Assembly: GCA_025024175.1 (NCBI GenBank)
Contig: QCXZ01000001.1
Location: 43,828,942 to 43,892,941, forward strand
Origin: Rhyzopertha dominica
Lineage: Eukaryota > Arthropoda > Insecta > Coleoptera > Bostrichidae
Reading direction: 5' to 3'
DNA: 64,000 nucleotides
The notes under the pieces were generated by a model. It was given only the letters and a program-made list of their open reading frames with translations, did not search any database and had not been told where the DNA came from. The stretch's first letter is position 1. Each line of letters starts with the position of its first letter. Positions 1 to 13,789 of the stretch are shown here, one piece after another. A program made the translations under genes and the position numbers.

Positions 1-339
1 TTTCGAATTTCGAGAATACAATTCACGATACCACATTACGCCCATTCGTTTTATCATTTTAAGTGATTCTGGTGAGCATCGCAGTTGCTCTTGCTACTTC
101 TCCAATATAGTGGATCACTTCAATTACATTGACGCATTAAACGCTCTTTTTTTCAAAGGAATACTAGTATTGTGACTATTGTGAGTCCTCTCCAGAGTGC
201 CTCTTCGGATTTTAGAGTGCCCACCCACATTTGGCGAAGCCACTGATTGAGAGTGGCTCCTTTTCATTAAAACACATAACACTACTACTTACGAAGAAGT
301 TATATAATTTCCAGAACACAATCTTAACGCTGAACTTAC
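1..339. other. No recognisable gene (flank or intron of cuticle gene A)
   Basis: This stretch is downstream (on the minus strand) of the splice donor of cuticle gene A, so it is most simply part of that gene's intron. I looked for the RR chitin-binding exon expected next on the minus strand and did not find it. It would have to lie beyond the left edge. Short ORFs here show no recognisable protein. Confidence 0.5.
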
Positions 340-525
340 GTAGTAATCAATGTCGTGACCGTGTCCTGCATAACCAAATCCTACAGGAGCGTGTGCCACT
401 GGAATGGGAGCTGCTGCATAACCTAATCCAGCTGGGCCACCATATCCCAGCGCCCCATGGCTATAACTGATGGCAGGGGCTATGGCATCGCTTATTGCAA
501 ACAATGTAGCAATAAGTACTATAAT
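340..525 (-). CDS. Cuticular protein gene A, exon 2 (partial gene)
   Basis: Minus-strand exon of 62 codons, phase 0 at both ends, bounded by an acceptor (TTTTGCAG, just above 525) and a donor (GTAAGT, just below 340). It begins with a hydrophobic secretion signal (IIVLIATLFAISDA) and continues as an Ala/Gly/Tyr/His-rich segment (YAAAPIPVAHAPVGFGYAG) ending GHDIDYY. In insect RR-2 cuticle proteins an exon typically ends in this way with D-x-x-x-D-Y-Y just before the exon coding for the chitin-binding domain, and the RR-2 gene at 16.4-19.5 kb in this window does the same (DHHVDYY). The protein would be a secreted exoskeleton component. The short first exon with the ATG was not identified upstream, and the chitin-binding exon is presumably beyond the window start. 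Naming rests on composition and exon architecture. Confidence 0.7.
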
Positions 526-3500
526 CTGCAAAAGATAGATAGTAAAGAAAGCCCGAAATATGAAACTTATTTTGTAAATATTGTATAGTAAACAGCAATT
601 TAAAATTTAAGTGATTAAAAGTATAGTATCTACTTGGCCCGTGAAATAAAGGTAAAAAGTTAATGTTATGTACTCGGTGGTAATACAATGGAAGGCAAAC
701 GAAATTTAAAACAAAATGTTTGTTCGTCGATGTTTAGGGACTTTTATTTTCCGTTTCGCAATATTATGAAGAACATACAGTTTAGGCGTTACAACCTTTA
801 CAATATATCTAGCTTGTTAACAAATTAACTAAGTACTAGCTTAAACAAGGCATACACATTAACATTGAGAAAAGAATACTGTGATAGAATTTATCACAAT
901 TCGGTATAAAGCATGATCGTTTGTCTTTTCATAAGGTGTTTGTTTAATAATAAGTTATATATGTTACTTTAAATTGTTGGTGTGTTTGGAACGCATCTGA
1001 TATGAATTAATATAGCGTGCAACGTTGTCCTGTATTAAAACTATTTTATCCAGTCACATTTAAGTTGCTTTATTAAAAGAATTCGAGGGCGGCTGTCTGT
1101 TTGATACACACATAAGTTTGATGTGGACATTTGTATCCCAGGTGCAGCAGAGGAGAGCTTAAATTAATATGAAGAAGGTTAATTATTCAAAGTATCTTTA
1201 TTTCACTCGATCTCCAAGAATAATGATAGAACATTTCCACGTCAAAATATTCTTTATAGGAGATGTTGTGTATTTAAAATAGCTAATAACTTTTATTTAA
1301 ATTTTATTGTTATTACCTATAATTTATTTTACTTTACTAATATTTTTATTCCACAATTGTACATGGTTAAATGTAGGAGCGCGCGACAAACTAAGAACTT
1401 GATTTTTCAATTGTCGAATTAGCAATTTTTTATATTTTTATTTAGAAAAGTGTCACATTTTCTCGTTTTGATATTTTTATTGTATTTGTCTTACATTAAT
1501 TTAAATTTAGAGATAAACTACATAACGGAAATTGTAACGGAAGTTATTGGAACCGGCAATGTTATTTGAGTAAATACTGCATACGTTATAAAATTATCGA
1601 ACTCGACTCCAAAAACTGATAAGCTCGTTTTTATACAAAAATTATCACTACATATTATAAAAGTCCTCCGCCGCGTCTGTGTGTTTGTCTGTTGGCGATG
1701 AACTCAACAACTATGAACGGATTTGCATAAGGTTTTTACCAACAGATAGAGTGATTCATCAGGAAGTTTTAGGTATATAATTTATCAGGGTTTTGTGTAA
1801 ACTGGTTACAATATAACGATAATTGTTGGAAATGATGGAAAAATTCAAGCCACGTGGGAGCTTTCATCGAAAACGGTGCTTAATCTCTTTGAGATATAAC
1901 AAAACAATGCATGGTGGGATATTCCTCTTTTATAGATCTACAAAAAGGTCAGCGATGGCATATATCTATCTATAGCTGGCTATACCCATTCTACCTTCTA
2001 AAAAATTAACACGTAAGAAGCGTTAATTGTAAAGTATTTAGACGGATACATTATTTATCCTCATCAACTTAAATACGTTAGTTAACTTAAGCACTTTATG
2101 CACATCATTATAACCTTTTAGACTACATAAATAATTTAAATGAATATCTTAGCAGTTATCCCAAAAAACTGACGCGCGCGAAAATAAATTCAAGCGGCGT
2201 TTCTCACATACAGACCTGGAGCGAATGAAGGTGACCACTGAAAGTTATTTCAGGTACAATATGCTTTACTACCCATGCAAGACATGAAGACATGAATATA
2301 CCCTTCTCTTAACGTCATCCTAACAGTTTTAGGTTAATTTTCTTAAAAATACCCCGGATTCGATATCTTACGTTTTCAGATGTAATATATAGTAAACTTT
2401 AGGCTTAATCTAGACCTTGAGAAGAAAAAAAAACCGTTTTTCTCGTTAAAACGTCCACCACGTCCAGTCCATCATTTACAAAATTGATCGTAAAATTCTG
2501 TAACGGACCTGCTACTACGTGAAGAAGCCCCATTTTATTGAAACCACATAGAATCTATTGTAGCAATTGGAATATGGAATAAGAATTTAATTATTTCTTC
2601 TCTCACGAAATGGGGTAAACGGCTCACTCTCTTAATAATAATTATTACAATGGCTCCGTCACAAAACAGCATTCTTCAGAAATTCTTGATTTTTTTAATA
2701 CTTTCTTGTAATCCACTGACTAAACACTAGCCTGCTTGAAAATCAATTGTTGATAAAGGTGAATCGGATTTAGGTAGTACTCGTGTTTATGCATGACATT
2801 AACAATCTATGTGAGTACTGATTTCTTTTATACTTCTATCATATTATGAATCCTCATCCACCAAAGTCAATACCAAAAACCGTTTTCTTCTGTTGCTACA
2901 GCTTTCCTTACAATTGTTTGTTGATATTTCACTCTCCCGGGGTTGAAAATATCATTAATAATTGCCGAAAGCTAGGGAACTGCTTACCTACTGCACACAC
3001 TTCCCCAAAATAAAAAAAATATTTCAGCTAATACAGCGATTTAAAGAAACATTCGCAATGACCTAAAGTTATAACCAAACAAGAGAAGTACAGCTTTAAA
3101 TTAATAGATCTCATTAATAAACAAAAAAAAGGTCAACGGGGGAATCTACCATGTTTTCTTGCAAAATTTAAAAACGATTAGTTTTAACTAGTACGTATTG
3201 GAGTGGAGTGGGGGGATGAATGGTGTATATGGTATATTTTTTCTTTTGTTACTGTTGCTTTCTTCTCATACTTGTAAAAATTTTCGGTTTTTTCATTTTT
3301 TGAGAGCTTAAGTGGAAGAACAGAAGTATAAAAGAACTTCTGAACTTCGCCCTGGGGTACCACCAGAAAGATATTGTAGCTTTTATTTGTGATTAAAATG
3401 TACTAATTTTAATTTTTGGATGGAATAAAGATACATTGTTATTATTATTATCATTTATCAACAGTTACAAATACTACGGTTCCACCTTATTGGTTTAAAA

Positions 3501-4785
3501 GTTATTACAATTTTTTGTTTACAATGTCATTTTGAACTGGTCCATTTTAGACCTATTGTACGATAAATAAAGTAGCATTCAAAAATATGCAAAAATTGAA
3601 TAATAATAATAATAATCGGGAGTCTGCCCAATAAATTAGTGTAAAATAGTTTACGGCATTTTGGAAGAATTACGTATACCCTGTATAAAATACCTTACTA
3701 AAATTGTAATTGTTTTTGTGTAAGTCAGATTAAACTCTACATATATTGATTAGTAACAGAACCAAATAACACAAACATGATTCTCACATAATATGTATGG
3801 ATCGACAGAATCTAACAGCTTTAACTAAACGTGATTAAATATTGAGGATTAAGGACATTCAATTAAGTATAAATCAGTAAAATCGGTCATACAAAATATA
3901 CTCCAATCCAAACACAGATACTAACAATCTAAGCAACATTTATAGATAGATTGTTATTATACATTGCGAAATAAAGCTTCTTTCGTCTGAACTGTAATTC
4001 TTGTTCTAAAAATATATTTTTGAAACTTCAAATTATAAAATCTCATCTCACAGTTTAAATTATGAAAACCTTAATTAGTGTAGTTAGATACTAGACAGAG
4101 ACACACTGTATTAACAATAATTACTTTAGTTTTGAGAAGTGGAAAACGTCTACACATATCAGTTTTTTTTTTAATTTTATCAACTTTTGTATTATCTGTA
4201 CCATCACCTAGTAATTATCTAGTCAATGGACGTGATAGAAAATATCAAGAATTGATAATTTAAAACTGATTCATTACTCAAAGTGTATTTGTTATAATAA
4301 TAAAAATCCGTTTAAAAAAATATAATCAAAGTATTTAAGTACTTGAATGTTTTAAAAGACTGTCAAGAATTGATAAAACGAATAATTTTGACTTCGAAAC
4401 TATTAAACGTCCAAAGATTGAAGTTATAAACTATAATTATTCACCCTTTGAATGCTACAAGTTATGTTATCTGTTACTTAAACAGTTTAGATCTTCAGCC
4501 GTATTCTCACGAGGCCTTAAATAAGAAAACTGGATTCCCAAGAATAAACAATGAATTAGAGACGTAATGTGTTAACATCGAGAGAAGTCGTGAAATACCA
4601 AGCTTATCTTTCTATAAGCACGATTCCGCGATTACGGCAACTGAACGAACATCAGCTGCATGCATCCACGTTGTGGTAATTCACTACGACTTAACAATCG
4701 CTAAATGTTGGTCTCGTTATTCATTTGTTTTATGAACAACAAGCAGACCAAAAATTTAGCGGAAAAGATGTAATCATTTTTACCC
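526..4785. other. AT-rich intergenic or intronic sequence
   Basis: No convincing gene. A block at about 623-662 resembles one at about 904-940 of 10 kb (see the 10904 feature) and lies upstream of cuticle exon A. A stretch at about 1150-1210 resembles 9815-9860 in the same orientation. At about 1650-1800 there is text of the kind seen in dispersed insect repeats (a CCGCCGCGTCTGTGTGTTTG segment followed by a conserved-looking 100 bp). Short (ATA)n and (AAT)n runs occur near 3440 and 3600. The first exon of cuticle gene A probably lies in the first few hundred bases but could not be assigned. Confidence 0.4.
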
Positions 4786-4863
4786 TTGTACTTAATATTC
4801 ATAAATAATAAAATTTTAACAGTTTTGTACTTAATATTCATAAATAATAAAATTTTAACAGTT
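4786..4863. repeat. Perfect 39-bp tandem duplication (2 copies)
   Basis: Positions 4786-4824 and 4825-4863 are the same 39-bp AT-rich unit, starting TTGTACTTAATATTC, repeated head to tail without a mismatch. It is a local tandem duplication with no recognised function. Confidence 0.9.
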
Positions 4864-7800
4864 TTTTTGTTGGTTTGTTAAATGACTTAGAAGTACTTTT
4901 TAAAGCAAGTTACAGTTACCATCTACTTACTGAAAGGATCCACATCTTGCTAAATCAGTTACTAGTGGAACACAAAGAAAGACTGGGCTCATACCCCCAT
5001 CCATGACTTTATATATACACGCACCAGTAAAAAAGTTCACTTACCACTCAAGGCCTCTTGTTTTTATGGCGCTTCTTTGTAAAAATGAGGCTCCGTTTCC
5101 CCATTACGTTTTCGACTTAAGAACAGGGCAATCAAAGGAATAAGCTTTCACACACCAGTGGCTTATAGTTACTTGATCAAATGTACCTAAAAAATTATTT
5201 CTTAGTAATATATTCAGTTTCCATTAGTTTCGCTCAGCTATGAAATGTGAAAAGAAAACACTAAATACATCTATCATCAGAAGGCAGTTTTGTTAAAAAA
5301 TGGAAATTGAATTTTATAAAAAAGTTATTGTATGAAATCGCTGGTAAGGGATGTTTGTTATATCATAGCATCATGAAGATATGAACCAGCTGAGGAATAT
5401 GGCAAATTGCCCTACACCAATACAAGTTTTTTGGAACCTATACATTTTGCTATAAGTATTATATCAATGTGTTATACTACATTCAATATATCTCAACTGT
5501 TTTATTTATATGTTGGATATAAAAAAGTAGCTTTTGTATCATATACGAGTACTTTGCCTCTTTTTTGTATCTAAAAATGTATTACACAAAAAACAGAAAA
5601 ATTTTCTTTATACCACATTAAAATTTCCAAAAGTTGTAAGGTTGTAACAAGTACTTCGTCATGTAATAACTAACCGGTGCGCAAGGAAGTAGTTATTTAC
5701 GTTAAAATTTATTGTACATTCGAATCAGACATAACAAAAAGTTTATATTCAAGATGTTCGTTAAATAACAATAATATTTTTTCTATCATGCAGCTTTTTT
5801 AATCAAACTAGTTACAATACAACTTTATTATCTTTACACTTATGCTTCGCTTCTCTTACTATAAAAATTCAAATAACACTTTTTAACAATGTTATAACAA
5901 TATTCGCTACAGAAGAATACAGCTCTATACGTCCATACAGAAGCAACTAATACACATATCCGTTTAATGACGAGCATTGAAAATTTTATTCAAAATGCAA
6001 CGTAATGGACAGCTATGTNTTCAAAAACGTCAAGGGCATGGTTGCCATTCTTGATTCGCTGTTAGTANAATCTAATTTTTCGAATAGAAATCACTTCATT
6101 ATACGAAGTAAGATTAGGTAAACCGCTACATACATAATATGTATATTGTTACTTAAAAAATCATTCGTGTTTGCCGCACACCTTTTCTCGCACTCGTTCG
6201 CTATATTGCAAACATACTTTTTACGACTTCGAAATTGCTAGGTATGTTGCAGTACATACGTTTAATTTCTAGTTATTATTATGGGTGTTCTTTAATATCA
6301 ATGACCCGAAAAATGAAAATGTATCTACATTTATCTATTACAAGTAAGTTAAATTTGTGTACCAGGCAAAACCTATTGAAATTACTATAACATACAAATC
6401 CAGCTAGTTAACAGTTTAGGGGCATCTTTGTGTTATACTTTGTACATAAGAATTATAAAATTACGAACAATATCTGCCTGTATCATCCGCATTTATGTCT
6501 TCCAAGTACCTTATGATGCGGAGAACATCCCATCTCCGCAATGTAACTGAAGTGAAGCAAACATCTCCATAAGTGTGAGAGAGAAAGAAGATGATTTTTT
6601 TATCTTTGTATACCACTTGTACAAAATGCGCATGGCAAACTAGAAGAGGTATAAATAGAAACAGCTGCTTCCGCGGCAACCGGGAAACGCTTTTTGAACA
6701 AGGAAACGCTTGAAACCAATCAAATCTTTGCTTTTGGAGTCTGCGTACTTTTAGTCATACGGGTTACAAGGATGGGACATATACCTATTCTTTTCTACAT
6801 GTTTGCTTCAAGGGATATGCCTTGTTCCCCGTATATGTTTTATTATAAGGTATTTGATGTCTTCTAAAATAAGTGCTCAGTTTCTGAATAATTATGATTG
6901 AAATGGTAGGAATGGTGTATTCAATTTAGGAAAGTCAGCTTTAGGCTTTAAATTTCACTTGATAATCGTCGTCATAAAATGGCTGTTGTTGGACTTATAA
7001 ACAACTAAAGATAGATTGTAACATTAGCTTCTTAATGTTACCTACTTTTAAGCTTTTATGTACGTTTAATAAAATTATGTGGTTGAAACAATCTTTTCAT
7101 TTATAATTTTTGGCGCAGCTATTAACTGTATATGTGTAAATTATAGCAAGGTTATTTTCTTAAATTGGACTTCAATTGAATTAATTAATTTTTACGTTGA
7201 TGTATTTTGTACGTATCGTAACCACACCAATGATGTGGTGTGGTGTATCTGTTAACATAAATGTACTCCACCTACAAGAACTACTAAGAGGCCTTTTGTT
7301 AAACTTGTGCAATTAATTACCGTAAACGCTGAAGTGACCTTTCCTATATCCTATTGTTCCTTTTCTGCTGTAACCTACGCATAGATGTAACAAGAGCTGG
7401 CGGTATCACTCGTATTCACTAGTTGTCGAAATTGTTGACCCTGAAGTATGGTATATCCTTTCTGAACCCTTACCGTTTTATAGTTATTGATGTAGTTCCT
7501 TTAGTTGTGTTTCTGATTTGTTCTAGCATTAGCAAGCAGGATAGTATTGAACAACGTAGCCATTGTTATGATTATATTTCTTAAGGAATTAACAAAGCAT
7601 TTGTTCAAGAACCAAATATTAAAACAGTTAATCAATTTACGCAACTTTAATTGAAAACGAAATATAGTTTAGGAAAACCAAATGCAACCAATTCTAAAAA
7701 CCAAGAAATGTACTAACCTTAAGCTACAATGATATTATGATACTTCTTTATAAAATTATTCTCATATTCTAGATGTAAAAAGTAAAGCAAAATTCAGCTT

Positions 7801-10566
7801 TTTTACAATATCTCCTTCCAAAATATTCTAGTCAAAAAATACTTTTTTGTAAAATTAAATCATTTGCAGCTTTTGTCCAAAACGTTCTTCTTTGTAAAAT
7901 AAATAATTTATCAAATAATTTCATCTGCAGTGCAGGACATTATTTATTCGCTTCCACATCACCATAAGCTAAAATAAACGGTGCGTCTGTTTTAGTAATT
8001 CTTAGGCTTTCACGGTCGATGTCCAATGAACAGAAACACTGACAAATCACTTACAAATGGCGAAACTTCTGCGTTACAACAACGAAGTCAAGACATAGCA
8101 GTTCAGAAGCTTCATGTTCATCTTAGCGTTTGTTTCTCTTTATTGCGGCTTTGCAGTAAAGGAATTTGACGAGTACTCTATTTTGGTTAAGTTTAGTTAG
8201 TTCCCCATTCCTTCTGGATATAAACTCCATGCTGTTTGATGGTAGTTTCGGAGTAAATGCTTATGTTCTGATGCTATACTGTCAGTTGATTGCTTTCAGC
8301 ATTGTTACGTTCTTTCACAATATCTTGAACGCCCTGGTTTAAGATATGTGCGAAATATCTGTTCTCTTGTTCTACAATATCAACGTTTATGTTTTGAAGC
8401 TCTTTCAAAGGTGTTGGTTTTTAGTAAGTAGATTATAGTTCTTCAAAGTTGTACAGTTTTATCATAGCATACGATTTCCTTTGAAATGACGTCCATCCCT
8501 CGACAACAAAGCAAGTTTTTGAAACGTTTTTACATAACATAGTTATAATACAATTTGCGTTTCTCGAAAGTAACTTAAAACCGTTTTTACTAGTGCAACC
8601 CGTTTTGGAAATTTGGCATCGCAAGCTGATTGTTTAATGAGCCAATGAGCAAATATATTATATAGGAAGTAGATGTTTTATAGACACTCATCGCACAATG
8701 CTTCTGCACTGTTTGTTTTTCTTGTCTGCACAAATGTTTTAGATGAAGGATGACATCTATACTTGTTACATTACGTATTCGTAATATCTTTGATATTTGT
8801 ACTGTCGCCTTCAGAAAATGAAATGTCCTTCTTTACAGATAGTGACTTACTTTACTTTTTGTCCCTGACGATATTTCTTGCAGGGTTCTCGATATGACAA
8901 GTTTTTTAAAGGAAACAAACATTTCTTAATACTCCTCTTGGTGATGTTTTGTTAAATGCTATCTTAAGTTTATGAGTTGGATGTTGTCATTTTAATTTCT
9001 ACACCAACGTCTTGAATATTTTTAGAGCAGTTTTAAGCTGGTGGCGTATTGCTCAGTTACATATAATTATATCACATTTCGCGTATGTACAACATGGAAT
9101 GTTATCCTCGTGCTCACGCTAATAAAAAAACAAAACAATACACAAGCGATAAAAATAAGCAACTTGAACGTACAACACATACAAAATAAGTATAAGTAAA
9201 GAGCTCCACAACATGAAAAATGATTAAGTCCTCTATCCCATTATTGGTATATTGGTTGTCGCAAAGGAAACATAATCGTTCGTTCGTTTCATTTATGTAA
9301 TCAATGGCGAATTTATGCAATGGCGCATGAGGCGAGTGCTTGGGGCCTCTTGATTGAAAGAAGCCCCTAATTTAAAAGAATTTTTTTGTAAATATGAATG
9401 AATATGAATATGAATGAAGGTGCAGGTTCCGTATTATGTGTTTCTTGCTTTACTGTTAAAGACAATTTCTAATAATATTTTAAAATCAAGCCCTACGTAA
9501 TTAAGAAGTCAATTAAAGTATTACGTGGCCACAAAGCCGGGAAGAACTTCATTCGAGTCTCATAAATTGTATGTTTTTATCTTTTGAGACTATTGCATTG
9601 GTATAACAATCTTTATTTTGCAAGTATTTAGCAAGCTGTTGTTCCGTTTTGGCTGCATTCTGAAGACTCCTTCAGCCTTTATTGTTTCATTAAAAAAGTA
9701 CTTTACATGCGACAAGAAGAATCCCTAGTGGCTGTACTTTTGACGCATCCTTAAGCTTGACATGGACACGTCGACATGACTATTTTAAATACGTGATAGA
9801 GTAGGTAGTTAACTTTGAGCTAAAATGAATATGACAAAGATTAATGATTCAAAGTAATATTATTTCACTGGGCCCAAACGCTTGTTGGGCAATCGGCAAT
9901 GCAATGTACACACCGACCGTACCAACCTACGTCGTAGTTCGTAAAGTTACCGCTAGATGAGGTATAACCGATTTTCACAAAATGAATAAATTCTACTAAA
10001 TGCAGAGTGTTTCTTCTTTCATTTAATGGACTTGATTTGTTTTTTTATTACTATGATTTCAAGAGCCAGCAGTATTGATGCAAGTTTATTTTATTTTGTC
10101 TCTGTATGTCAACATCCTTATCAAAAGCAGAAGGCTTTTTGTTTTTATTTTGTAATTTCAGATATGCTTAGTGTCCATCTAGTTGTTTAAATTTTTTTTA
10201 TAAAGGTGTTTTTTCGTAATGTGCAAAGCAGTGATTTTAGTAATTAGAAAAGAGATTAAAATACGGTCCCAAGGTTGCATTGTTTTAAAAATTTTCCTAT
10301 ATTACGAGACAGTGAAAACCAATTGCCAAGCTATAAAGAAATTGTTAACCACTTTTAAGTTATCTTCTTGATATTCTCCCATTTGACACACGTTCATCAA
10401 AATACAAAAAATATGTGATTCAGTTTTAACTGCTAAATGCTCACAAAATAAAAATTTTTTAAAACAAATCAAAGTCTTGCAACCATTCATTCATACGGTA
10501 CCCATACCGTATAAGTAAATCTTGTAACTGCAGTGAATTCCATATATATATAATTTGGTTACTTAC
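4864..10566. other. AT-rich intergenic sequence, no gene recognised
   Basis: ORFs are short, mostly lack plausible starts and match nothing I recognise, including the 72-codon minus-strand ORF at 6461-6679 and the 68-codon one at 9114-9320. A small (AATATG)-like run lies near 9395-9420. Isolated N bases occur at 6019 and 6068. The stretch at about 9815-9860 resembles 1150-1210, indicating a low-copy dispersed repeat. Confidence 0.4.
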
Positions 10567-10750
10567 GTAGTAATCAATATCGTGACCGTGTCCTCCTGCA
10601 TAACTAAACCCTACAGGAGCGTGTGCTACTGGAATGGGTGCCGCTGCCTAACACNANCCAGCTGGACCACAANATCTCAGCGCTCCATGACTATTTAACT
10701 GATGGCAAGGTCTACGACATCGCTGCCAGCAGTGTAATAATAATTACAAT
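10567..10750 (-). pseudogene. Decayed paralogue of cuticle gene A exon 2
   Basis: The minus strand aligns along its length with the exon at 340-525, including the signal-peptide region, the APIPVAHAPVGF segment, the GHGHDIDYY end and the same GTAAGT donor. The reading frame is broken: there is a TAG in the former signal-peptide region, a small insertion before the segment equivalent to SYSHGAL, and a TAG just before the AAPIPVAHAP block. Three N bases lie inside it (about 10655-10673), so some damage could be consensus error, but not all. Its donor side stays intact. It is most likely a tandem duplicate of gene A that has lost function. Confidence 0.75.
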
Positions 10751-10903
10751 GGCACAGGACACTATATGAAAATAGAACACAAGAGAAAAAGGCCCAAAAA
10801 TTGAAGCTTATTATTACATTACATTATAGAGTAAATGGTGATTTGAATTTACTTATTTTTTCCTAAATTATTCAGTTCATGTCAATTACCAAAAAGATAT
10901 AAT

Positions 10904-10945
10904 ACCTACTTGGTTAGTGAAATAAAAATACAAAGTCAATACTAA
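10904..10945 (-). repeat. Block shared with region upstream of cuticle exon A
   Basis: This block resembles positions about 623-662 (shared text such as TACTTGG..GTGAAATAAA on the plus strand). In both cases it lies about 100-160 bp upstream, on the minus strand, of the related cuticle exon. The duplication that produced the pseudo-exon therefore included intron or 5' sequence. On the minus strand both blocks end in CCAA followed by GTAG, which could be a donor, but no in-frame ATG of fitting phase was found. Confidence 0.45.
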
Positions 10946-10950
10946 AAAGA

Positions 10951-13359
10951 AATAATACACATTTTGACATATTAGAATCACTGTTAGTGTTGCATACAGT
11001 TCAATTAAAAATGTTTGTGAGTCACTGATAGACGTGATATGAACCATTATGTCAACCAGTAGGCTAAAAATATTTGTAACAACGAAAAACAAAAGACGTG
11101 TTTAGACATTCTGTTGACTGGTGTCAAAATATAGATATACTGAGTTTATTCCATTTGGCCGGCTGCATAATGATACAGAAACTAACCAATATTGTATGTT
11201 TATGGGTTTGTTTTAACTTTTGTCCATTAAACACAATTATCTTTTTAGACGTCCTTAATGAAACTACAGTAACTTATGAATCGCCTAAAGCAACTTCACC
11301 TTATCTCATACCTTTTCACCGTTACGCTTGAACTTTAACGCAATAATTACTTGACAAACGTATCAAATAACAGGTAGTGTTCTTTTTGTGGTAGGCAGTA
11401 ATGACTGTACACCTATCTGAAATGCGTTTGCTTCAAGAGCATAGTTTGTTTACCATTCAATCACCTGGCAAGAGCGGACAAGGCCAATTATTATTATGGA
11501 TGCCCGCCTCGAATCCGCGACGTGAGGAACAGAATTAACTGATTGCACGTTACAATCCACATAAATTAAGTTTTTCATACTCGGAAACAAATATATCTCG
11601 TCTAATATACGCTTTTTCACTATATACCGGTGACCTTTCTAACTCAGCTATATGCTAAGACGAGGCCTGTGAAGTCACGGCGAAAGGTCACCAGTTCAAA
11701 ACGGAAAATCGTTTGTTTGTTTTTTCATATCAACAAGTGCACGGATAATTGTTAACTATTACGTTTTAGTTTGGCCTTAGAAAAAGGCGTGGTTAACCTG
11801 ATCATAAGTATTACGTGGAGTAAAAGGAACAGTATATTTTAATAGCTTCCTTTTGTTAGGTGCTAGCATGATAGATTATGATACACGCGTTTTACGTAAG
11901 TTATTTTGATATTCTCTACCAGAATGGGAGACATTAATATGTTTGAGATACATATTTTAGCTATTTGGCAGATTCTGGAGACAGCGCATGAGCTACGCCC
12001 TCTGTCCTTCTAAAGTTTTTTTGTAACCAGCGCTTATCCAAAGCACTGCTAGAACCTTCATTTTTGTTCAGTTAACTAATGTGTACAAAAGCATCGTTCA
12101 ATATCGAGCTGTAATGTACTACAGAATCTAATTAAATACAGAGTATAAATTGTTACAAATATAAGTATTGTTCAACTGAGTCTTACTTTGGCAATGTCGA
12201 CTAATATCTTCTTCTGTGGTACAAAAATATATTTTTTTAGTATTAATATTTTGATACTTCATTGAACTTGGACATTTTGGAAAATATATGACCTCATTGC
12301 TGGTTGATAACCGAATTTGGACAATTGAATGATCACTTTGTTAAAACACAGTTGATGTTTGACTTACCACTTCAGCGATTTTTTAAATTTTTTTAAAATC
12401 TTGGCCTTTGTGGCTGGTTTGAAAGAACTAAATATTTTTAACAGAAAAAAACTAGTAAGATGAGTTATACCATTATGTTTAGATATAGGTATTAATGCTC
12501 TTCTTCTGTATTCAGTTATATTTTTCTTAAAGTTTTAGAAGATATTGGTATTTTCAATTGCTGTTGTGTGTTAAGGGGTTTGCAACGTACAAAGTACAGG
12601 TCGACAGTTATTTTTATAGTAAAATTACTCGTCATTTGTTAGTAGCGTTTTTCTTAATTTTTTAGACATATACATAATTAGACAAAATATCACGTTCTGG
12701 GTGTACAGATGATGATTTCTTGGATTTAATGGTTACCTACTTATTATAGTAGAATAGTAAACAGAATTAAAATAATTAACGCAAAAAAAATTCCCATCGC
12801 CCAAAACGAACTAGGGATGTTCTAAAAAAGCTGTTGAATAATTGCACTAATTTTGGACCACAAAAGTTGTCCAAAACGTAGATAAAAAATAATAGTTGTA
12901 GCACACTTTAATCTGCATAATTCTCTCCAAAACTCAAAAAGGGAGCTTTATGTGTATCTAAAAAGGGTGCTTTGGGGTTCTGCAAAAGAATAAATGTTAC
13001 GATTACAAATTGCAACTTATTCAACACTTATGAGAAGCAGACTTTGAGATAAGAACACAGTTTGATTGATTTTTGAAATTATCATGATCTTAGAGTTTGA
13101 AAGTATTATGTGCAATTAAAAATTAAAATATACTCTTACTGTTTGCTACAAACAAAAATTTTAATAGCGAAGTCTGTAATTCATTCGAAAACAAAGATTT
13201 GAAGGAAAGCGTCACGAATTTGGAAGAGAGGCTGGAAAACATAGCGGTAAAAGAAATGAATTATAATATAGCTAGTCATAAAAGGAATAAACACACAAGT
13301 CATATAAGAAAAGGCTGGGTTACAAGAATTCGTACAGGGAAAACTGGAAGTAAATGTAA
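10951..13359. other. Intergenic sequence, nothing recognised
   Basis: No gene or repeat family recognised. The only local structure noted is an inverted repeat (GGTGACCTTTC at about 11628 and GAAAGGTCACC at about 11681). Confidence 0.4.
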
Positions 13360-13765
13360 AAAAACCGCTGCAAATTGAATCAATACCTCCACATCCAATT
13401 TTCAAAATGCCATTTACGTTTTCATTTCTTATACTATACGATTAGTAATCAGGTTTTGAGCATTTTTTCTCTCTACGCATTTTTTCTAAGACAAACAGTC
13501 CTCGTGATTTTAGCAAAAATATATACATTTTTAAAATCGGTTTTTTCCAAATAACTCGAAAATATTAAGTTAACAAAAAATTACAAGAGCGCTGTCTGAT
13601 CAGAAATTTGATTTTGTATATAATACCAAAATTTAAAAAAAATTGTACGAGCAGGGTCCAAAATAGGTTTTTTGGAAATATTTCGAAAATGTCAAAATTT
13701 TGTAATTTTATTTCCTATCTTATGGTATTTTAATTTTTTTAATATATTAAATATATTCAGAGGTA
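13360..13765 (-). repeat. Fragment of dispersed repeat R1 (inverted copy)
   Basis: The sequence is the reverse complement, with moderate divergence, of about 31490-31860. Shared anchors include the blocks around CCTCCACATCCAATTTTCAA, TAATCAGGTTTTGAGC, TTTTTCTAAGACAAACAGTC and ACGAGCAGGGTCCAAAA. R1 also occurs at 30870-31971 and 61252-61745. It has no coding potential that I recognise. The element class is unknown. Confidence 0.75.
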
Positions 13766-13789
13766 TTTAGGAAAAGCATTTATCACAAA

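Noticed and set aside
11625..11700. tRNA-like or SINE-head look: inverted GGTGACCTTTC/GAAAGGTCACC, CTCAGCTATATGCTAAGAC and AGTTCAAAAC
   Set aside because: A D-arm-like and a weak B-box-like stretch exist, but no anticodon stem with a 7-base loop can be drawn and the B box is poor. Not called as tRNA or SINE.
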